Under the pieces are notes generated by a model, which saw nothing but the letters and a program-made list of their open reading frames with translations, did no database searches and had not been told where the DNA came from. Made by a program: the position numbers and the translations under genes. This document shows positions 35,163 to 45,242 of a stretch of 64,000 bases of DNA, one piece after another (within the stretch, counting starts at the first letter, position 1; the number at the start of each line of letters is the position of its first letter). The stretch is from Rhizobium sp. R634 (GTDB lineage: Bacteria; Pseudomonadota; Alphaproteobacteria; Rhizobiales; Rhizobiaceae): the NCBI RefSeq assembly GCF_002211305.1, contig NZ_LOKW01000028.1, forward strand, positions 1 to 64,000, written 5' to 3'.

Positions 35163-35297
35163 CTCATTCCTGTGCTTGTCACAGGAATCCAGCCACCGCG
35201 CGTCGGCGCGGTGATTGACTCATGTGATGTTGAGCAAAAGTTTTCCGCGCCCAAGGACTTGGGCGCACTGGATTCCTGTGACAAGCACAGGAATGAG
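35163..35297. repeat. Long inverted-repeat intergenic element, family A, copy 2
   Basis: Same arrangement as at 116-250: CTCATTCCTGTGCTTGTCAC left arm, inverse right arm ending GCACAGGAATGAG, and inner hairpins around CGCGCG(T)CGGCGCG and CGCCCAAGGACTTGGGCG. It lies between xdhA and xdhB within what should be one transcript. Confidence 0.8.
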
Positions 35298-35364
35298 GGA
35301 GGGGAGGAGACCGCGGCAGTTCCCATCAAGGTTTGCATTCCAGGCGTGCCGATTAATGTCCGCA

Positions 35365-36831
35365 TCACGCCAACTCCTCGAACCGCTTCAGCTCCGCCGG
35401 CGCGCCAACAGTCTCCAGATAGAAACGCGTCAGCAGGTTCTTTGCCGTCAGCTGCCGATATTCCGCCGTGGCGCGCCAGTCGGTCAGCGGCTGGTAGTCG
35501 GTATCGAAGGCGGGGCGGGCGGCGTCGATTGTCGCTTCCGTCCATGGCTTGCCGATCAGTTCGGCCTCGACCGTCGGCGCGCGTTTCGGCGTTGCGGCCA
35601 TGCCGCCGAAGGCGATGCGGATGTCGGTGACGATCTCGGCCTCGTCGAGGGTCAGCAGGAAGGCGCCGAGCACGGCGGTGATGTCCTCGTCACGGCGCTT
35701 GGTCACCTTGTAGGCGGCAAAGCGGCTGGTTGCCTTGGGATAAGGCACGAAGACGCTTTCGACGAACTCGCCGGGCCTGCGGTCCTGCTTGCCATAGGCG
35801 ATGAAGAAATCTTCGAGCGACATTTTGCGCTGGCCTCCGAGAGAGCGCAGCGTCAGCGTCGCGCCGAGCGCGATCAGCGGCGGCGGACTGTCGCCGATCG
35901 GCGAGCCGTTGGCGATATTGCCGCCGATCGTGCCCATATTGCGCACCTGTTCGCCGCCGATGCGATCGATCAGCCGCCCGAGCGCCGGGATCTTTTTGGC
36001 GATCGCCGCGAAGGCGCCGCTATAGCTGACGCCGGCGCCGATGGTGATGCCGTCCTCGCTTTCGGTGACCGACTGCAATTCGCTCAAATGATTGATGAAG
36101 ACGACGGGGCTCAGCCGCCGCATCTGCTTCGTTACCCAGAGCCCGACATCGGTCGAGCCGGCGACCACGGTCGCCTCGGGCTCCTCAGAGAGGATTTCCG
36201 CCAATGCTTGAAGCGAAGCCGGCACGATCAGCCTGTCCTCGCCGCTGCCAATCCTGATCGTGCCGCTCGCCTGCATGGCCCAGAGCCGCGCAATGATTTC
36301 CGAGCGCGTGCGCTCCAGCGGGTCGAAGAGCGCGCTCGGCCGCATCTGGCTCACCTGCTCGGCCGCCTTGACGATCGGTTCATAGCCGGTGCAGCGACAG
36401 AGATTGCCTTGCAGCGCCTTCTCGATCTCCCGTCGGCTGGGTTTTTCCTTCGTCAGCCACAGGCCATAGAGCGACATGACGAAGCCCGGCGTGCAGAAGC
36501 CGCATTGCGAACCGTGACAGTCGACCAGCGCCTGCTGCACCGGATGCAGCACGCCGTCCCGGCCGGCCAGGTGCTCGACCGTCACCACATGGGTGGCGTG
36601 CAGCGATCCTAAGAAACGGATGCAGGCATTGACGGATTCATAGGTGAGCTTGCCATCGGCGAGCCGGCCGACGAGCACGGTGCAGGCGCCGCAATCGCCT
36701 TCCGCGCATCCTTCCTTGGTGCCCGTCAGGCGCCGCTTCAACCGCAGGAAATCGAGAAGCGTCTCGGTCGGCCTGAGATCGGTGAGCGCGATGTCCTCGC
36801 CATTCAGGATGAAGCGGATGCTGTCGTTCAT
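35365..36831 (-). CDS. xdhA: Xanthine dehydrogenase small subunit (2Fe-2S and FAD)
   Basis: 488 residues from the ATG at 36831 (MNDSIRFILNGEDIALTDLR). Two [2Fe-2S] motifs are complete: GCAEGDCGACTVLVG near 42-56, then CHGSQCGFCTPGFV and LQGNLCRCTGYEP near 105-150. The FAD domain begins near 190 with AEILSEEPEATVVAGSTDVG and continues through GGNIANGSPIGDSPPPLIAL. It carries electrons from the molybdenum centre of XdhB to NAD. It lies 28 bases downstream of bdhA. Confidence 0.95.
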   Translation of the reverse strand: MNDSIRFILNGEDIALTDLRPTETLLDFLRLKRRLTGTKEGCAEGDCGACTVLVGRLADGKLTYESVNACIRFLGSLHATHVVTVEHLAGRDGVLHPVQQALVDCHGSQCGFCTPGFVMSLYGLWLTKEKPSRREIEKALQGNLCRCTGYEPIVKAAEQVSQMRPSALFDPLERTRSEIIARLWAMQASGTIRIGSGEDRLIVPASLQALAEILSEEPEATVVAGSTDVGLWVTKQMRRLSPVVFINHLSELQSVTESEDGITIGAGVSYSGAFAAIAKKIPALGRLIDRIGGEQVRNMGTIGGNIANGSPIGDSPPPLIALGATLTLRSLGGQRKMSLEDFFIAYGKQDRRPGEFVESVFVPYPKATSRFAAYKVTKRRDEDITAVLGAFLLTLDEAEIVTDIRIAFGGMAATPKRAPTVEAELIGKPWTEATIDAARPAFDTDYQPLTDWRATAEYRQLTAKNLLTRFYLETVGAPAELKRFEELA

Positions 36832-36859
36832 GATATTCCCGGTTGTTTTTTCCAAATGG

Positions 36860-37636
36860 TTAAGCCGCCGTCCAGCCACCGTCAATCGAGATATGCGTTC
36901 CGGTCACCTGACGTGCGGCCTCGCTGGCGAGGTAGAGCGACAGCGCGCCGATCTCCTCGGCCTTGACGAATTCACGCGTCGGCTGCGCCTTGAGGATGAC
37001 TTCGCTCTTCACCTGCTCCTCGGTCATGCCGCGGGCTCTCGCGGTATCGGGTATCTGCTTTTCGACGAGCGGCGTCAGCACATAGCCCGGGCAGATGGCG
37101 TTGACGGTCACGCCGAATTCGGCAAGTTCCAGCGCTGCCGTTTTCGTCAGGCCTAATATACCATGTTTCGCCGCCACATAGGCGGATTTGAAAGGGGAGG
37201 CGACGAGCCCGTGCGCCGAGGCGATGTTGATGATGCGGCCGCGCTTCCCGGCCTTCATCAGCGGGATTGCGGCGCGCATGGTGTGGAAGGAGCTCGACAG
37301 GTTGATCGCGATGATCTGGTCCCATTTCTCGATCGGGAAATCCTCGATCTTCTCGACATGCTGGATGCCGGCATTGTTGACGAGCACATCAACGGTGCCG
37401 AAGCTCTTCGCCGCCGTTTCGATCAGGTCGGCAATCTCCGCCGGCTTGGTCATGTCGGCCGGATGATAGATCGCCCGGCCCTTCGACACCGATTCAAGCC
37501 GCCCGACGATCGCCTTGATTTCATCGGCATTTCCGAAACCGTTGATGATGACATTATCGCCGGTTTCGGCAAAGGCGGTGGCGATGGCAAGACCGATGCC
37601 GCTGGTGGAACCGGTGACGACGACTGATCTGCTCAT
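36860..37636 (-). CDS. bdhA: D-3-hydroxybutyrate dehydrogenase
   Basis: 258-residue short-chain dehydrogenase: TGSTSGIGLAIATAF for NAD binding, NNAGIQHVEKIEDFPIEKWD, and the catalytic triad in NIASAHGLVASPFKSAYVAA with Tyr-x3-Lys. The C-terminal GALSLYLASEAARQVTGTHI end is typical. The HGLVASPFKSAYVAAKHG context matches 3-hydroxybutyrate dehydrogenases used in polyhydroxybutyrate turnover. In Sinorhizobium bdhA is known as the first gene of a mixed-function operon with xdhA and xdhB, and the same order is seen here. Confidence 0.92.
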   Translation of the reverse strand: MSRSVVVTGSTSGIGLAIATAFAETGDNVIINGFGNADEIKAIVGRLESVSKGRAIYHPADMTKPAEIADLIETAAKSFGTVDVLVNNAGIQHVEKIEDFPIEKWDQIIAINLSSSFHTMRAAIPLMKAGKRGRIINIASAHGLVASPFKSAYVAAKHGILGLTKTAALELAEFGVTVNAICPGYVLTPLVEKQIPDTARARGMTEEQVKSEVILKAQPTREFVKAEEIGALSLYLASEAARQVTGTHISIDGGWTAA

Positions 37637-37782
37637 GCTGTTTCTCCTGACGCGCGATGCTGCGTTGCACTGTTGCGGGCGAGGTTATGCCCAAAGCCGG
37701 CAAGCTGGCAATTCCGCTTTATGGCTTTTCTCGCCCGCATCCGTGTCCTATTGATTTGTCACGATAATCGAGGGAGGCTTTG

Positions 37783-39276
<1,494 letters not shown>

Positions 39277-39385
39277 CCTTCGGTTCGGATCGGCCGTTCC
39301 TTCGAGCGCGGCTGCTTTATAATTTTTTGATGCGGCCTGTCGGCTAAGCGGTTACTCCTTCGTCATTCGGAAAGAGGAGTGACCG

Positions 39386-39760
39386 ATGCTTTACGCAATC
39401 CTTTGTTACGCCCATGAGGAAACCGTCTTCGCCTGGACCAAGGAGGAAGAAGCTGCCGTCATGGAGAAGCTTTACGCCGTGCAGGAGCCGCTCGCCAAAG
39501 CCGGCAAGCTCGGGCCTGTCGGCCGGCTGATGCCGACGACGGCGGCGACGACCGTGCGCAAGGGCAGGGATGAGGCTCTCGTCATTGACGGGCCTTTCGC
39601 GGAAACGAAAGAGGCGCTTCTCGGCTTCTATGTGGTTGATTTCGAGACGCTGGAGGAGGCGGTCGCCTTCTCGAAACAGCTATCGGCCGTCAATCCCGGC
39701 TCCACCTCTTACGAAATTCGGCCCTTCTACGTGTTCAGGCCGGGAGATGCTGCATCATGA
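39386..39760 (+). CDS. YCII/DGPF-domain protein
   Basis: 124 residues with the family signature VIDGPFAETKEALLGFYVVD near residue 68 and the N-terminal MLYAILCYAHEE. DGPF proteins are almost always encoded beside ECF42-type sigma factors, and here the sigma gene overlaps by 4 bases. The family's biochemical role is not established. AAGAGGAG precedes the ATG. Confidence 0.88.
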   Translation: MLYAILCYAHEETVFAWTKEEEAAVMEKLYAVQEPLAKAGKLGPVGRLMPTTAATTVRKGRDEALVIDGPFAETKEALLGFYVVDFETLEEAVAFSKQLSAVNPGSTSYEIRPFYVFRPGDAAS

Positions 39761-41016
39761 CCGATATTGCCTGGATCGACCTCGCGCTTGCCTCCGCCAG
39801 ACCGAAGGCGCTCGGTGCGCTGCTGCGTTATTTCCGCGATCTCGATACCGCGGAAGAGGCGTTCCAGGAGGCATGCCTGAGGGCGATCCGGACATGGCCG
39901 GAGAAAGGGCCGCCGCGCGATCCGACCGCCTGGCTCATCTTCGTCGGCCGCAACAGCGGCATCGATGCCGTGCGCAAGCGCTCGAAGCTTCAGGCGCTGC
40001 CGGATGAGGATATGATTTCCGATACCGAGGATGCCGAAAGCGATATCGCCGAGCGGCTGGACGATTCCCACTATCGCGACGACATCCTGCGGCTTCTCTT
40101 CATCTGCTGCCATCCCGATCTGCCCGCGACCCAGCAGATCGCGCTGGCGCTGCGCATCGTTTCCGGCCTTTCGGTGACGCAGATCGCCCGCGCTTTCCTG
40201 GTTTCCGAAAGCGCCATGGAGCAGCGCATCACCCGGGCCAAGGCGCGCGTCGCCAAGGCGGGCGTGCCTTTCGAAACGCCGAGCCCCGAGGAGAGGGCGG
40301 AGCGGCTTTCGATCGTCGGCACGATGATCTATCTGATCTTCAACGAGGGCTACAGCCAGGCCGATCCCAGGCATGAAGCGGCTGCCTTCAGCGACGAGGC
40401 GATCCGGCTTGCGCGGCTGATGCTGCGCATCTTTCCCGCCGAGCCCGAATTGATGGGGCTGCTCGCGCTGATGCTTCTGCAGATCTCGCGCCGCCCGGCG
40501 CGTTTCAGCGCCGAAGACGAGATCGTGCTGCTCGAAGATCAGGACCGCTCGCTCTGGAACCAGCTCTTCATCAACGAGGCCCTGGCGCTGCTCGACAAGG
40601 CTCTGCGCCACCGCCAGCCTGGGCCTTATCAGTTGCAGGCGGCCATTGCCGCGGTTCATTCCCGGGCGAAACGGGCTGACGACACGGACTGGGTCGAGAT
40701 CGATCTGCTCTACCGTGCGCTGGAACGTGTCCAGCCGTCCCCTGTCATCACGCTCAACAGGGCGGTGGTGATTTCCAAATTGCATGGGCCAGAGGCGGCG
40801 CTCGAGCTCGTCGATCCGCTTGGCGAAAAACTCGACGGCTATTTCTATTATCATGGGCTGCGCGGCAATCTGTTGAAGCAACTCGGGCGCCATGGCCAGG
40901 CCCGCGAAGCCTTCGATCGCGCCATTGCGCTTGCCCATTCGACGGCGGAGGCGGCCCATATCCGCCGGCAGATTGACAAGATGCAGGAAGAGGCCGCGCA
41001 GCCGGCCGTAAAATAA
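39757..41016 (+). CDS. ECF sigma factor, ECF42 type with C-terminal extension
   Basis: 419 residues, more than twice the usual ECF length. Sigma region 2 spans about 10-80 (FRDLDTAEEAFQEACLRAIR), and region 4 about 115-165 (LALRIVSGLSVTQIARAFLV, SESAMEQRITRAKARV). A long helical, TPR-like extension from about 180 to 419 contains GTMIYLIFNEGYSQADPRHE and AAIAAVHSRAKRADDTDW. ECF42 members have this extension, lack a classical anti-sigma factor and control their DGPF neighbours; the same is expected here. Confidence 0.92.
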   Translation: MTDIAWIDLALASARPKALGALLRYFRDLDTAEEAFQEACLRAIRTWPEKGPPRDPTAWLIFVGRNSGIDAVRKRSKLQALPDEDMISDTEDAESDIAERLDDSHYRDDILRLLFICCHPDLPATQQIALALRIVSGLSVTQIARAFLVSESAMEQRITRAKARVAKAGVPFETPSPEERAERLSIVGTMIYLIFNEGYSQADPRHEAAAFSDEAIRLARLMLRIFPAEPELMGLLALMLLQISRRPARFSAEDEIVLLEDQDRSLWNQLFINEALALLDKALRHRQPGPYQLQAAIAAVHSRAKRADDTDWVEIDLLYRALERVQPSPVITLNRAVVISKLHGPEAALELVDPLGEKLDGYFYYHGLRGNLLKQLGRHGQAREAFDRAIALAHSTAEAAHIRRQIDKMQEEAAQPAVK

Positions 41017-41105
41017 TTCGGCGCGCTGTCGGAGCGGCGAAGTCCCGCACGTCCTTGCAACAACCTGATACGAAACAGGTTTCACTCAAATGGAGAGATG
41101 TTGAA

Positions 41106-41573
41106 ATGACCGCCAGCACGCAGCATGAACTCGTTCTCGTCCGCGAATTCGACGCCCCGCGCGAGAAGATCTACAGGGCATGGACCGACCCGGAGCTTCT
41201 GAAGCAGTGGTTCGTGCCGCGCCCCTGGGGTGTGGCGGAAGCGACGCTCGACGTCCGCCCCGGCGGCTCCAGCGTCGTCGTGATGCAGGATCCCGAAGGC
41301 AATCGCTACCCGAACCGCGGTGTCTATCTCGAAGTCGTCGAGAACGAGAAGATCGTCTTCACCGATGCCTATAGCGAGGCCTGGGTGCCTTCCGAAAAAC
41401 CGTTCTTCACCGGCGTCATCCTGCTCGAGGAGCTCGGCAACGGCCGGACGAAATATACGGCGAAGGCGCTGCACTGGCGCGCCGAGGACAAGGACGCGCA
41501 TGAGAAGATGGGTTTCCACGAGGGATGGGGCAAGGCCGCCGACCAACTGGCGGAACTGCTGGCGAGGATGTGA
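41106..41573 (+). CDS. SRPBCC/AHSA1-domain protein
   Basis: 155 residues from the ATG at 41106 (MTASTQHELVLVREFDAPRE), with GGAGAG upstream. The AHSA1-like lipid-binding fold shows in IYRAWTDPELLKQWFVPRPW and GGSSVVVMQDPEGNRYPNRG, ending with GFHEGWGKAADQLAELL. Such proteins often travel with YCII/ECF genes. It lies 89 bases downstream of the sigma gene and is probably part of its regulon; the ligand is unknown. Confidence 0.85.
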   Translation: MTASTQHELVLVREFDAPREKIYRAWTDPELLKQWFVPRPWGVAEATLDVRPGGSSVVVMQDPEGNRYPNRGVYLEVVENEKIVFTDAYSEAWVPSEKPFFTGVILLEELGNGRTKYTAKALHWRAEDKDAHEKMGFHEGWGKAADQLAELLARM

Positions 41574-41746
41574 GGCGTTTGGGCGCGGCGCATGCCGCGC
41601 CGTCTCCTCCCGCTTTAAGTGCGATATGAGGCCGCTTGGAAGATGATTCCACCGAGGCTTGGAAGTCGTTGAATTCAGATTCGAATTGGAGATTTGTGTG
41701 GGCCGTCTCTGTCGACGCAGGATGTGTCCTGTGCCAATCTGCGCGC

Positions 41747-42003
41747 ATGAAGGGATACGTCTACATTCTTGCATCCGCACGCAACGGCACGCTCTATACC
41801 GGCGTGACGCGTGACCTTGCAGGTCGGCTATATGAGCACCAGAACGAACTGACGCCAGGCTTTACTTCGAAGTATGAGGTTAAGACGCTGGTGTGGTCGA
41901 GGAGCATGATTTGCTGACGACCGCGATCACGCGGGAGAAGACGATCAAGAAGTGGCCGCGGCAGTGGAAGCTCAATTTGATCGAGCGGGAAAATCCTGAG
42001 TAG
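41747..42003 (+). pseudogene. GIY-YIG nuclease gene with a frameshift
   Basis: The ATG at 41747 begins MKGYVYILASARNGTLYTGV followed by TRDLAGRLYEHQNE, the GIY-YIG superfamily start. After KTLVW near 41900 the frame runs to an early stop. Reading on in the next frame gives EEHDLLTTAITREKTIKKWP and RQWKLNLIERENPE to a stop at 42003, the normal ending. A single missing base near 41901 explains it. Family members of this short type are of uncertain function. Confidence 0.82.
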
Positions 42004-42030
42004 GAGGATATTTCGTTTCACCTCTTGGGG

Positions 42031-42096
42031 CTGTGAAGAGTCTCCCGTCGCGCGGACGCGCGACTGCTGGATTCCTGTGACGAGCACAGGAATGAG
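42031..42096. repeat. Family A repeat, right half
   Basis: Contains the right-hand arm GGATTCCTGTGACGAGCACA plus GGAATGAG and the inner hairpin CGCGCGGACGCGCG, matching the right half of the elements at 116-250 and 35163-35297. The left half is not upstream of it but downstream, at 42189-42246. Confidence 0.7.
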
Positions 42097-42188
42097 GGAG
42101 CAAGAAGTGTGCGCACGTCGCCATTTCTATCCCCCAACATTCCGAGCACTGTCATTCATTGTTGAATTCCAGGAGTGCCAAAAACTCC

Positions 42189-42246
42189 CTCATTCCTGTG
42201 CCTGTCACAGGAATCCAGCAGCGCCATGTCTACGGCGCAAAGACTC
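42189..42246. repeat. Family A repeat, left half
   Basis: Starts CTCATTCCTGTGCCTGTCAC and continues through GGAATCCAGCAGCGCC to a second hairpin, matching the left half of family A. The two halves are in exchanged order and 92 bases apart. The 300-odd bases between 42004 and 42393 otherwise contain no supported gene; the LLM reading frame happens to be open through part of it. Confidence 0.7.
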
Positions 42247-42393
42247 TTACTACGCAGCCAACGAAGCCCGAGCGACACATCGTCGAACCATGATGTCACT
42301 ATCGAAATTCTCGAACATTCCGTTCCAGAGTTTGTATTTGCGTTCCCTGCCGCCGGTCCTTATCTCCAGGTTGAAGTCAACGGGATGCGGACA

Positions 42394-43455
42394 ATGGAAC
42401 TCGGCCTTTACACCTTTGCGGACGTCAATCCCAATCCCTCGCGCAGCAGGGGAGCGGAAGGAGCCGAGCGGCTGAGGCATCTGATCGAGGAGATCGAGCT
42501 TGCCGATCAGGTGGGGCTCGACGTCTTCGGGCTTGGCGAGCATCACCGGCCGGATTATGCCGTGTCGGCTCCCGCGGTGGCGCTGGCGGCGGCGGCCGTC
42601 AAGACCAGCAATATCCGGCTGACGAGCGCCGTCACCGTGCTGTCTTCCGATGATCCCGTGAGGGTCTTTCAGCAGTTTGCGACGCTCGACCTGATTTCCG
42701 ATGGCCGGGCCGAAATCATGGCGGGGCGCGGCTCCTTCATCGAGTCCTTCCCGCTGTTCGGCTACAATCTCGAAGATTACGACCAGCTTTTCGAGGAGAA
42801 GCTCGATCTGCTCTTGGCGCTGCGCGACGGCGAGACGATCGACTGGAGCGGCGAGCTTCGCGCGCCGATCCGCGAGCGCGGCGTTTATCCGAGGCCGCTC
42901 CAGGATCCACTGCCGCTCTGGGTCGCTGTCGGCGGCACACCGCAATCGCTGGCGCGCGCCGGCGCGCTCGGCTTGCCGGTGGCGCTGGCGATCATCGGCG
43001 GCGAGCCGCGCCGTTTCGCGCCGCTTTTCGAGCTCTATCGCGAAGCCGCACGCCGGGCCGGGCAGGACCAGGCGAAGCTGAAGACCAGCATCAACGTCCA
43101 CGGCTTCATCGCCGATACGACCGAGATGGCCGCCGACCAGTTCTACGGGCCGCAGGCCGAGGTGATGAACCGCATCGGCCGCGAGCGCGGCTGGGGGCCG
43201 ACCAGCCGGGCGCATTTCGACATGTCGCGCGGACCGAACGGTGCGCTCTTCGTCGGCGATCCGGAGGCGGTCGCCGAAAAGATCATCGCCCAGCACGCGC
43301 TCTTCAAGAACGACCGCTTTCTGCTGCAGATGGCGATCGGCCTGATGCCGCATGATCAGATCATGCGCGGCATCGAACTCTACGGGACGAAAGTGGCGCC
43401 GATCGTCAGAAAGGCATTGACTGAAAAGAACGAAGGGGCGAAAGCCTCAGCCTGA
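42394..43455 (+). CDS. LLM-class flavin-dependent oxidoreductase
   Basis: About 353 residues from the ATG at 42394 (MELGLYTFADVNPNPSRS); another ATG lies 3 codons upstream, and the frame is open back into the repeat. Luciferase-like TIM-barrel monooxygenase features: GLDVFGLGEHHRPDYAVSAP, RLTSAVTVLSSDDPVRVFQQ, EIMAGRGSFIESFPLFG and PLPLWVAVGGTPQSLARAGA. It would use reduced FMN supplied by a separate reductase; substrate unknown. Confidence 0.88.
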   Translation: MELGLYTFADVNPNPSRSRGAEGAERLRHLIEEIELADQVGLDVFGLGEHHRPDYAVSAPAVALAAAAVKTSNIRLTSAVTVLSSDDPVRVFQQFATLDLISDGRAEIMAGRGSFIESFPLFGYNLEDYDQLFEEKLDLLLALRDGETIDWSGELRAPIRERGVYPRPLQDPLPLWVAVGGTPQSLARAGALGLPVALAIIGGEPRRFAPLFELYREAARRAGQDQAKLKTSINVHGFIADTTEMAADQFYGPQAEVMNRIGRERGWGPTSRAHFDMSRGPNGALFVGDPEAVAEKIIAQHALFKNDRFLLQMAIGLMPHDQIMRGIELYGTKVAPIVRKALTEKNEGAKASA

Positions 43456-43494
43456 GGCGGCGGCCGCCGCCCTGCGCAAGGCCGGAACGGACGA

Positions 43495-44253
43495 ATGGTT
43501 ATCGCAAACGACGACGAACTGGTGAAGCTCAAGGAGATCGGCCGCATCTGCGCCAACGCCATCCAGGTGATGGCGGCGGCGATGGAGCCGGGCATGACGA
43601 CGCTGGAGCTTGATCATATCGGCCGCAAGGTGCTCGAGGATTCGGGCGCGCGCTCGGCGCCGGAGTTCTGCTACCAGTTTCCGGGCGCGACCTGCATCAG
43701 CATTAACGAGGAAATCGCCCACGGCATTCCCGGCGCGCGCGTCATCCGGGCCGGCGATCTCATCAATATCGACGTTTCGGCTGAGAAGGACGGTTTCTTC
43801 GCCGATACCGGCGCTTCCTTCGCCGTGCCTCCGGTCAAGCCGAAGATCGAACGGCTCTGCCGCGATGGCAAGCGGGCGCTCTGGGTGGGGCTCAATCAGG
43901 TGAAATCGGGCGAGCCGCTCGCCAAGATCGGCAGCGCCGTCGGTGCCTTTGCCCAGAAGAACCGCTACACGCTCGTCGCCAATCTGGCGAGCCACGGCGT
44001 CGGCCGCTCGCTGCATGAGGAGCCGGCCGAACTCTCGACCTGGCCGGACCCTTCGGAAAAACGCATCATGACGGATGGCCTCGTCTTTACGGTCGAGCCC
44101 TTCCTGTCGCTCGGCGCGACCTGGGCCGAAGGCGGCGACGATGCCTGGACGCTCTATGCCGATCCTAAGGCGCCGACGGTGCAATTCGAGCACACGGTGG
44201 TCGCAACGCGCAACGGGCCGGTGATTTTGACCTTGCCGGATGTGCAGGCGTAG
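43495..44253 (+). CDS. map: Type I methionine aminopeptidase
   Basis: 252 residues with every metal or catalytic residue of the family: His in EEIAHGIPG, two Asp in NIDVSAEKDGFFADTGASF, His in SHGVGRSLHEEP, Glu in VFTVEPFLSL, and Glu in VQFEHTVVATRNGP. It removes the initiator Met from nascent proteins. The genomic context (no ribosomal or radC neighbours) suggests it could be a second map copy; that requires the rest of the genome. It lies 39 bases after the LLM gene. Confidence 0.9.
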   Translation: MVIANDDELVKLKEIGRICANAIQVMAAAMEPGMTTLELDHIGRKVLEDSGARSAPEFCYQFPGATCISINEEIAHGIPGARVIRAGDLINIDVSAEKDGFFADTGASFAVPPVKPKIERLCRDGKRALWVGLNQVKSGEPLAKIGSAVGAFAQKNRYTLVANLASHGVGRSLHEEPAELSTWPDPSEKRIMTDGLVFTVEPFLSLGATWAEGGDDAWTLYADPKAPTVQFEHTVVATRNGPVILTLPDVQA

Positions 44254-44602
44254 GGGGAAAGCGGTATCTTTCCTGTGGGAGCGCCCGCCTCGTCCTTCGA
44301 GGCCCCTTTGGGGCACCTCAGGATGAGGCTCTCTTGAGCGCCGGCAGCTCTCCACATTCCCCACCACAACGATCGATCAACAGCAATACCCATATGGACG
44401 CGGCATCCTCCAGCGATCCTCATGCTGAGGCGCGCAGCCCGTAGGGCGGAGCCTCGAAGCACGCCGCAACGCTGCTTCTTGCATCATCCAATGTCGGCGC
44501 GCCCGCCTCGTCCTTCGAGGCCCCTGCGGGGCACCTCAGGATGAGGCTCTCTTAGATGTCGGCGCATTCCTCGAACGCGCCGTAGGTCGGCACCAACCTT
44601 CA
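44254..44602. repeat. Intergenic region with two copies of a 55-base repeat (family C)
   Basis: The unit starting GCGCCCGCCTCGTCCTTCGA and continuing through GGGGCACCTCAGGATGAGGC occurs at 44281-44335 and again at 44499-44553, nearly identical. Between them a degenerate inverse (TCCTCATGCTGAGGCGCGCA near 44418) is seen. It lies between convergent map and padR, and no gene is visible. Confidence 0.8.
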
Positions 44603-45178
44603 TCACCCCCGCGTTTCCGGCCTGCCGCCCTGCAGGATCTCCGTGGCGGCGCGTTCCAATATGGCGGCGATGCGGGCGGCTTCGGGTTTGGACCAGGGAT
44701 AGCGCATCCGGAGCGCCGAGCGCAGCAGCATGCGGGCGGCGCGGATGTCGCCGCCGTCCTGCATGAAGTCGCCGTCATTATCATCATCGGCGCCGTGGCG
44801 GTCGCTTTCAAAGACGCGCTTCACATAGGCCATCTTCTCGCCGATGCGTTCGAGCTTGGCGAGTGTGTGCATGATCATCTCGCGGTTTTCCACGACGCGG
44901 CGGCGGCCGGCCTCGGTGATGCGGTAGAGCTTCTTGGCGCCCTCGTTTTCCACTTCAGCGAGGCCGGTTTCCTCGAGATAGGTCAGCGCGGGATAGATGA
45001 CGCCCGGGCTCGGCACGTAGAAGCCGCCGGAGCGCTCCTCGAGGATCTTGATCAGCTCATAGCCATGGCACGGCCGCTCATCGAGCAGGGCCAGGATGAC
45101 GAGCTGCAGATCGCCGGCTGCGAATTTGCGGCCCATGCGGAAACCTCCGCCGAACATGCCGCCTTTGAAACCTCTCAT
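44603..45178 (-). CDS. PadR-family transcriptional repressor
   Basis: 191 residues from the ATG at 45178 (MRGFKGGMFGGGFRMGRKFA), with AAAGGAAA upstream. After a Gly-rich N-terminus the winged helix contains LVILALLDERPCHGYELIKI, GGFYVPSPGVIYPALTYLEE and the wing KKLYRITEAGRRRV. The C-terminal helix for dimerisation includes an acidic insert, DRHGADDDNDGDFMQDG. It is divergent from an MFS gene, with two palindromes in between, so it probably represses both. Confidence 0.92.
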   Translation of the reverse strand: MRGFKGGMFGGGFRMGRKFAAGDLQLVILALLDERPCHGYELIKILEERSGGFYVPSPGVIYPALTYLEETGLAEVENEGAKKLYRITEAGRRRVVENREMIMHTLAKLERIGEKMAYVKRVFESDRHGADDDNDGDFMQDGGDIRAARMLLRSALRMRYPWSKPEAARIAAILERAATEILQGGRPETRG

Positions 45179-45214
45179 AGTTTTTCCTTTCACCGTTGGA
45201 TTATATCGTTCACT

Positions 45215-45242
45215 ATGTCGTAAAACATATATCGTAAGATAT
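45215..45242. promoter_or_regulatory. Tandem palindromic operator for PadR
   Basis: ATGTCGTAAAACAT (45215-45228) is directly followed by ATATCGTAAGATAT (45229-45242). Both have the form ATrT-CGTAAr-AyAT, the ATGT/ACAT half-site type used by PadR proteins. They begin 37 bases upstream of padR. A further ATATCG half-site lies at 45203. Confidence 0.65.

Noticed and set aside
42175..42393. Extension of the LLM oxidoreductase by 73 codons upstream
   Set aside because: The added sequence is translated from the family A repeat and has no similarity to the family, which starts MELGLYTFADV.
44281..44553. Direct repeats considered as a CRISPR array
   Set aside because: Only two 55-base copies 163 bases apart with an inverse remnant between them; no regular spacers and no cas genes.
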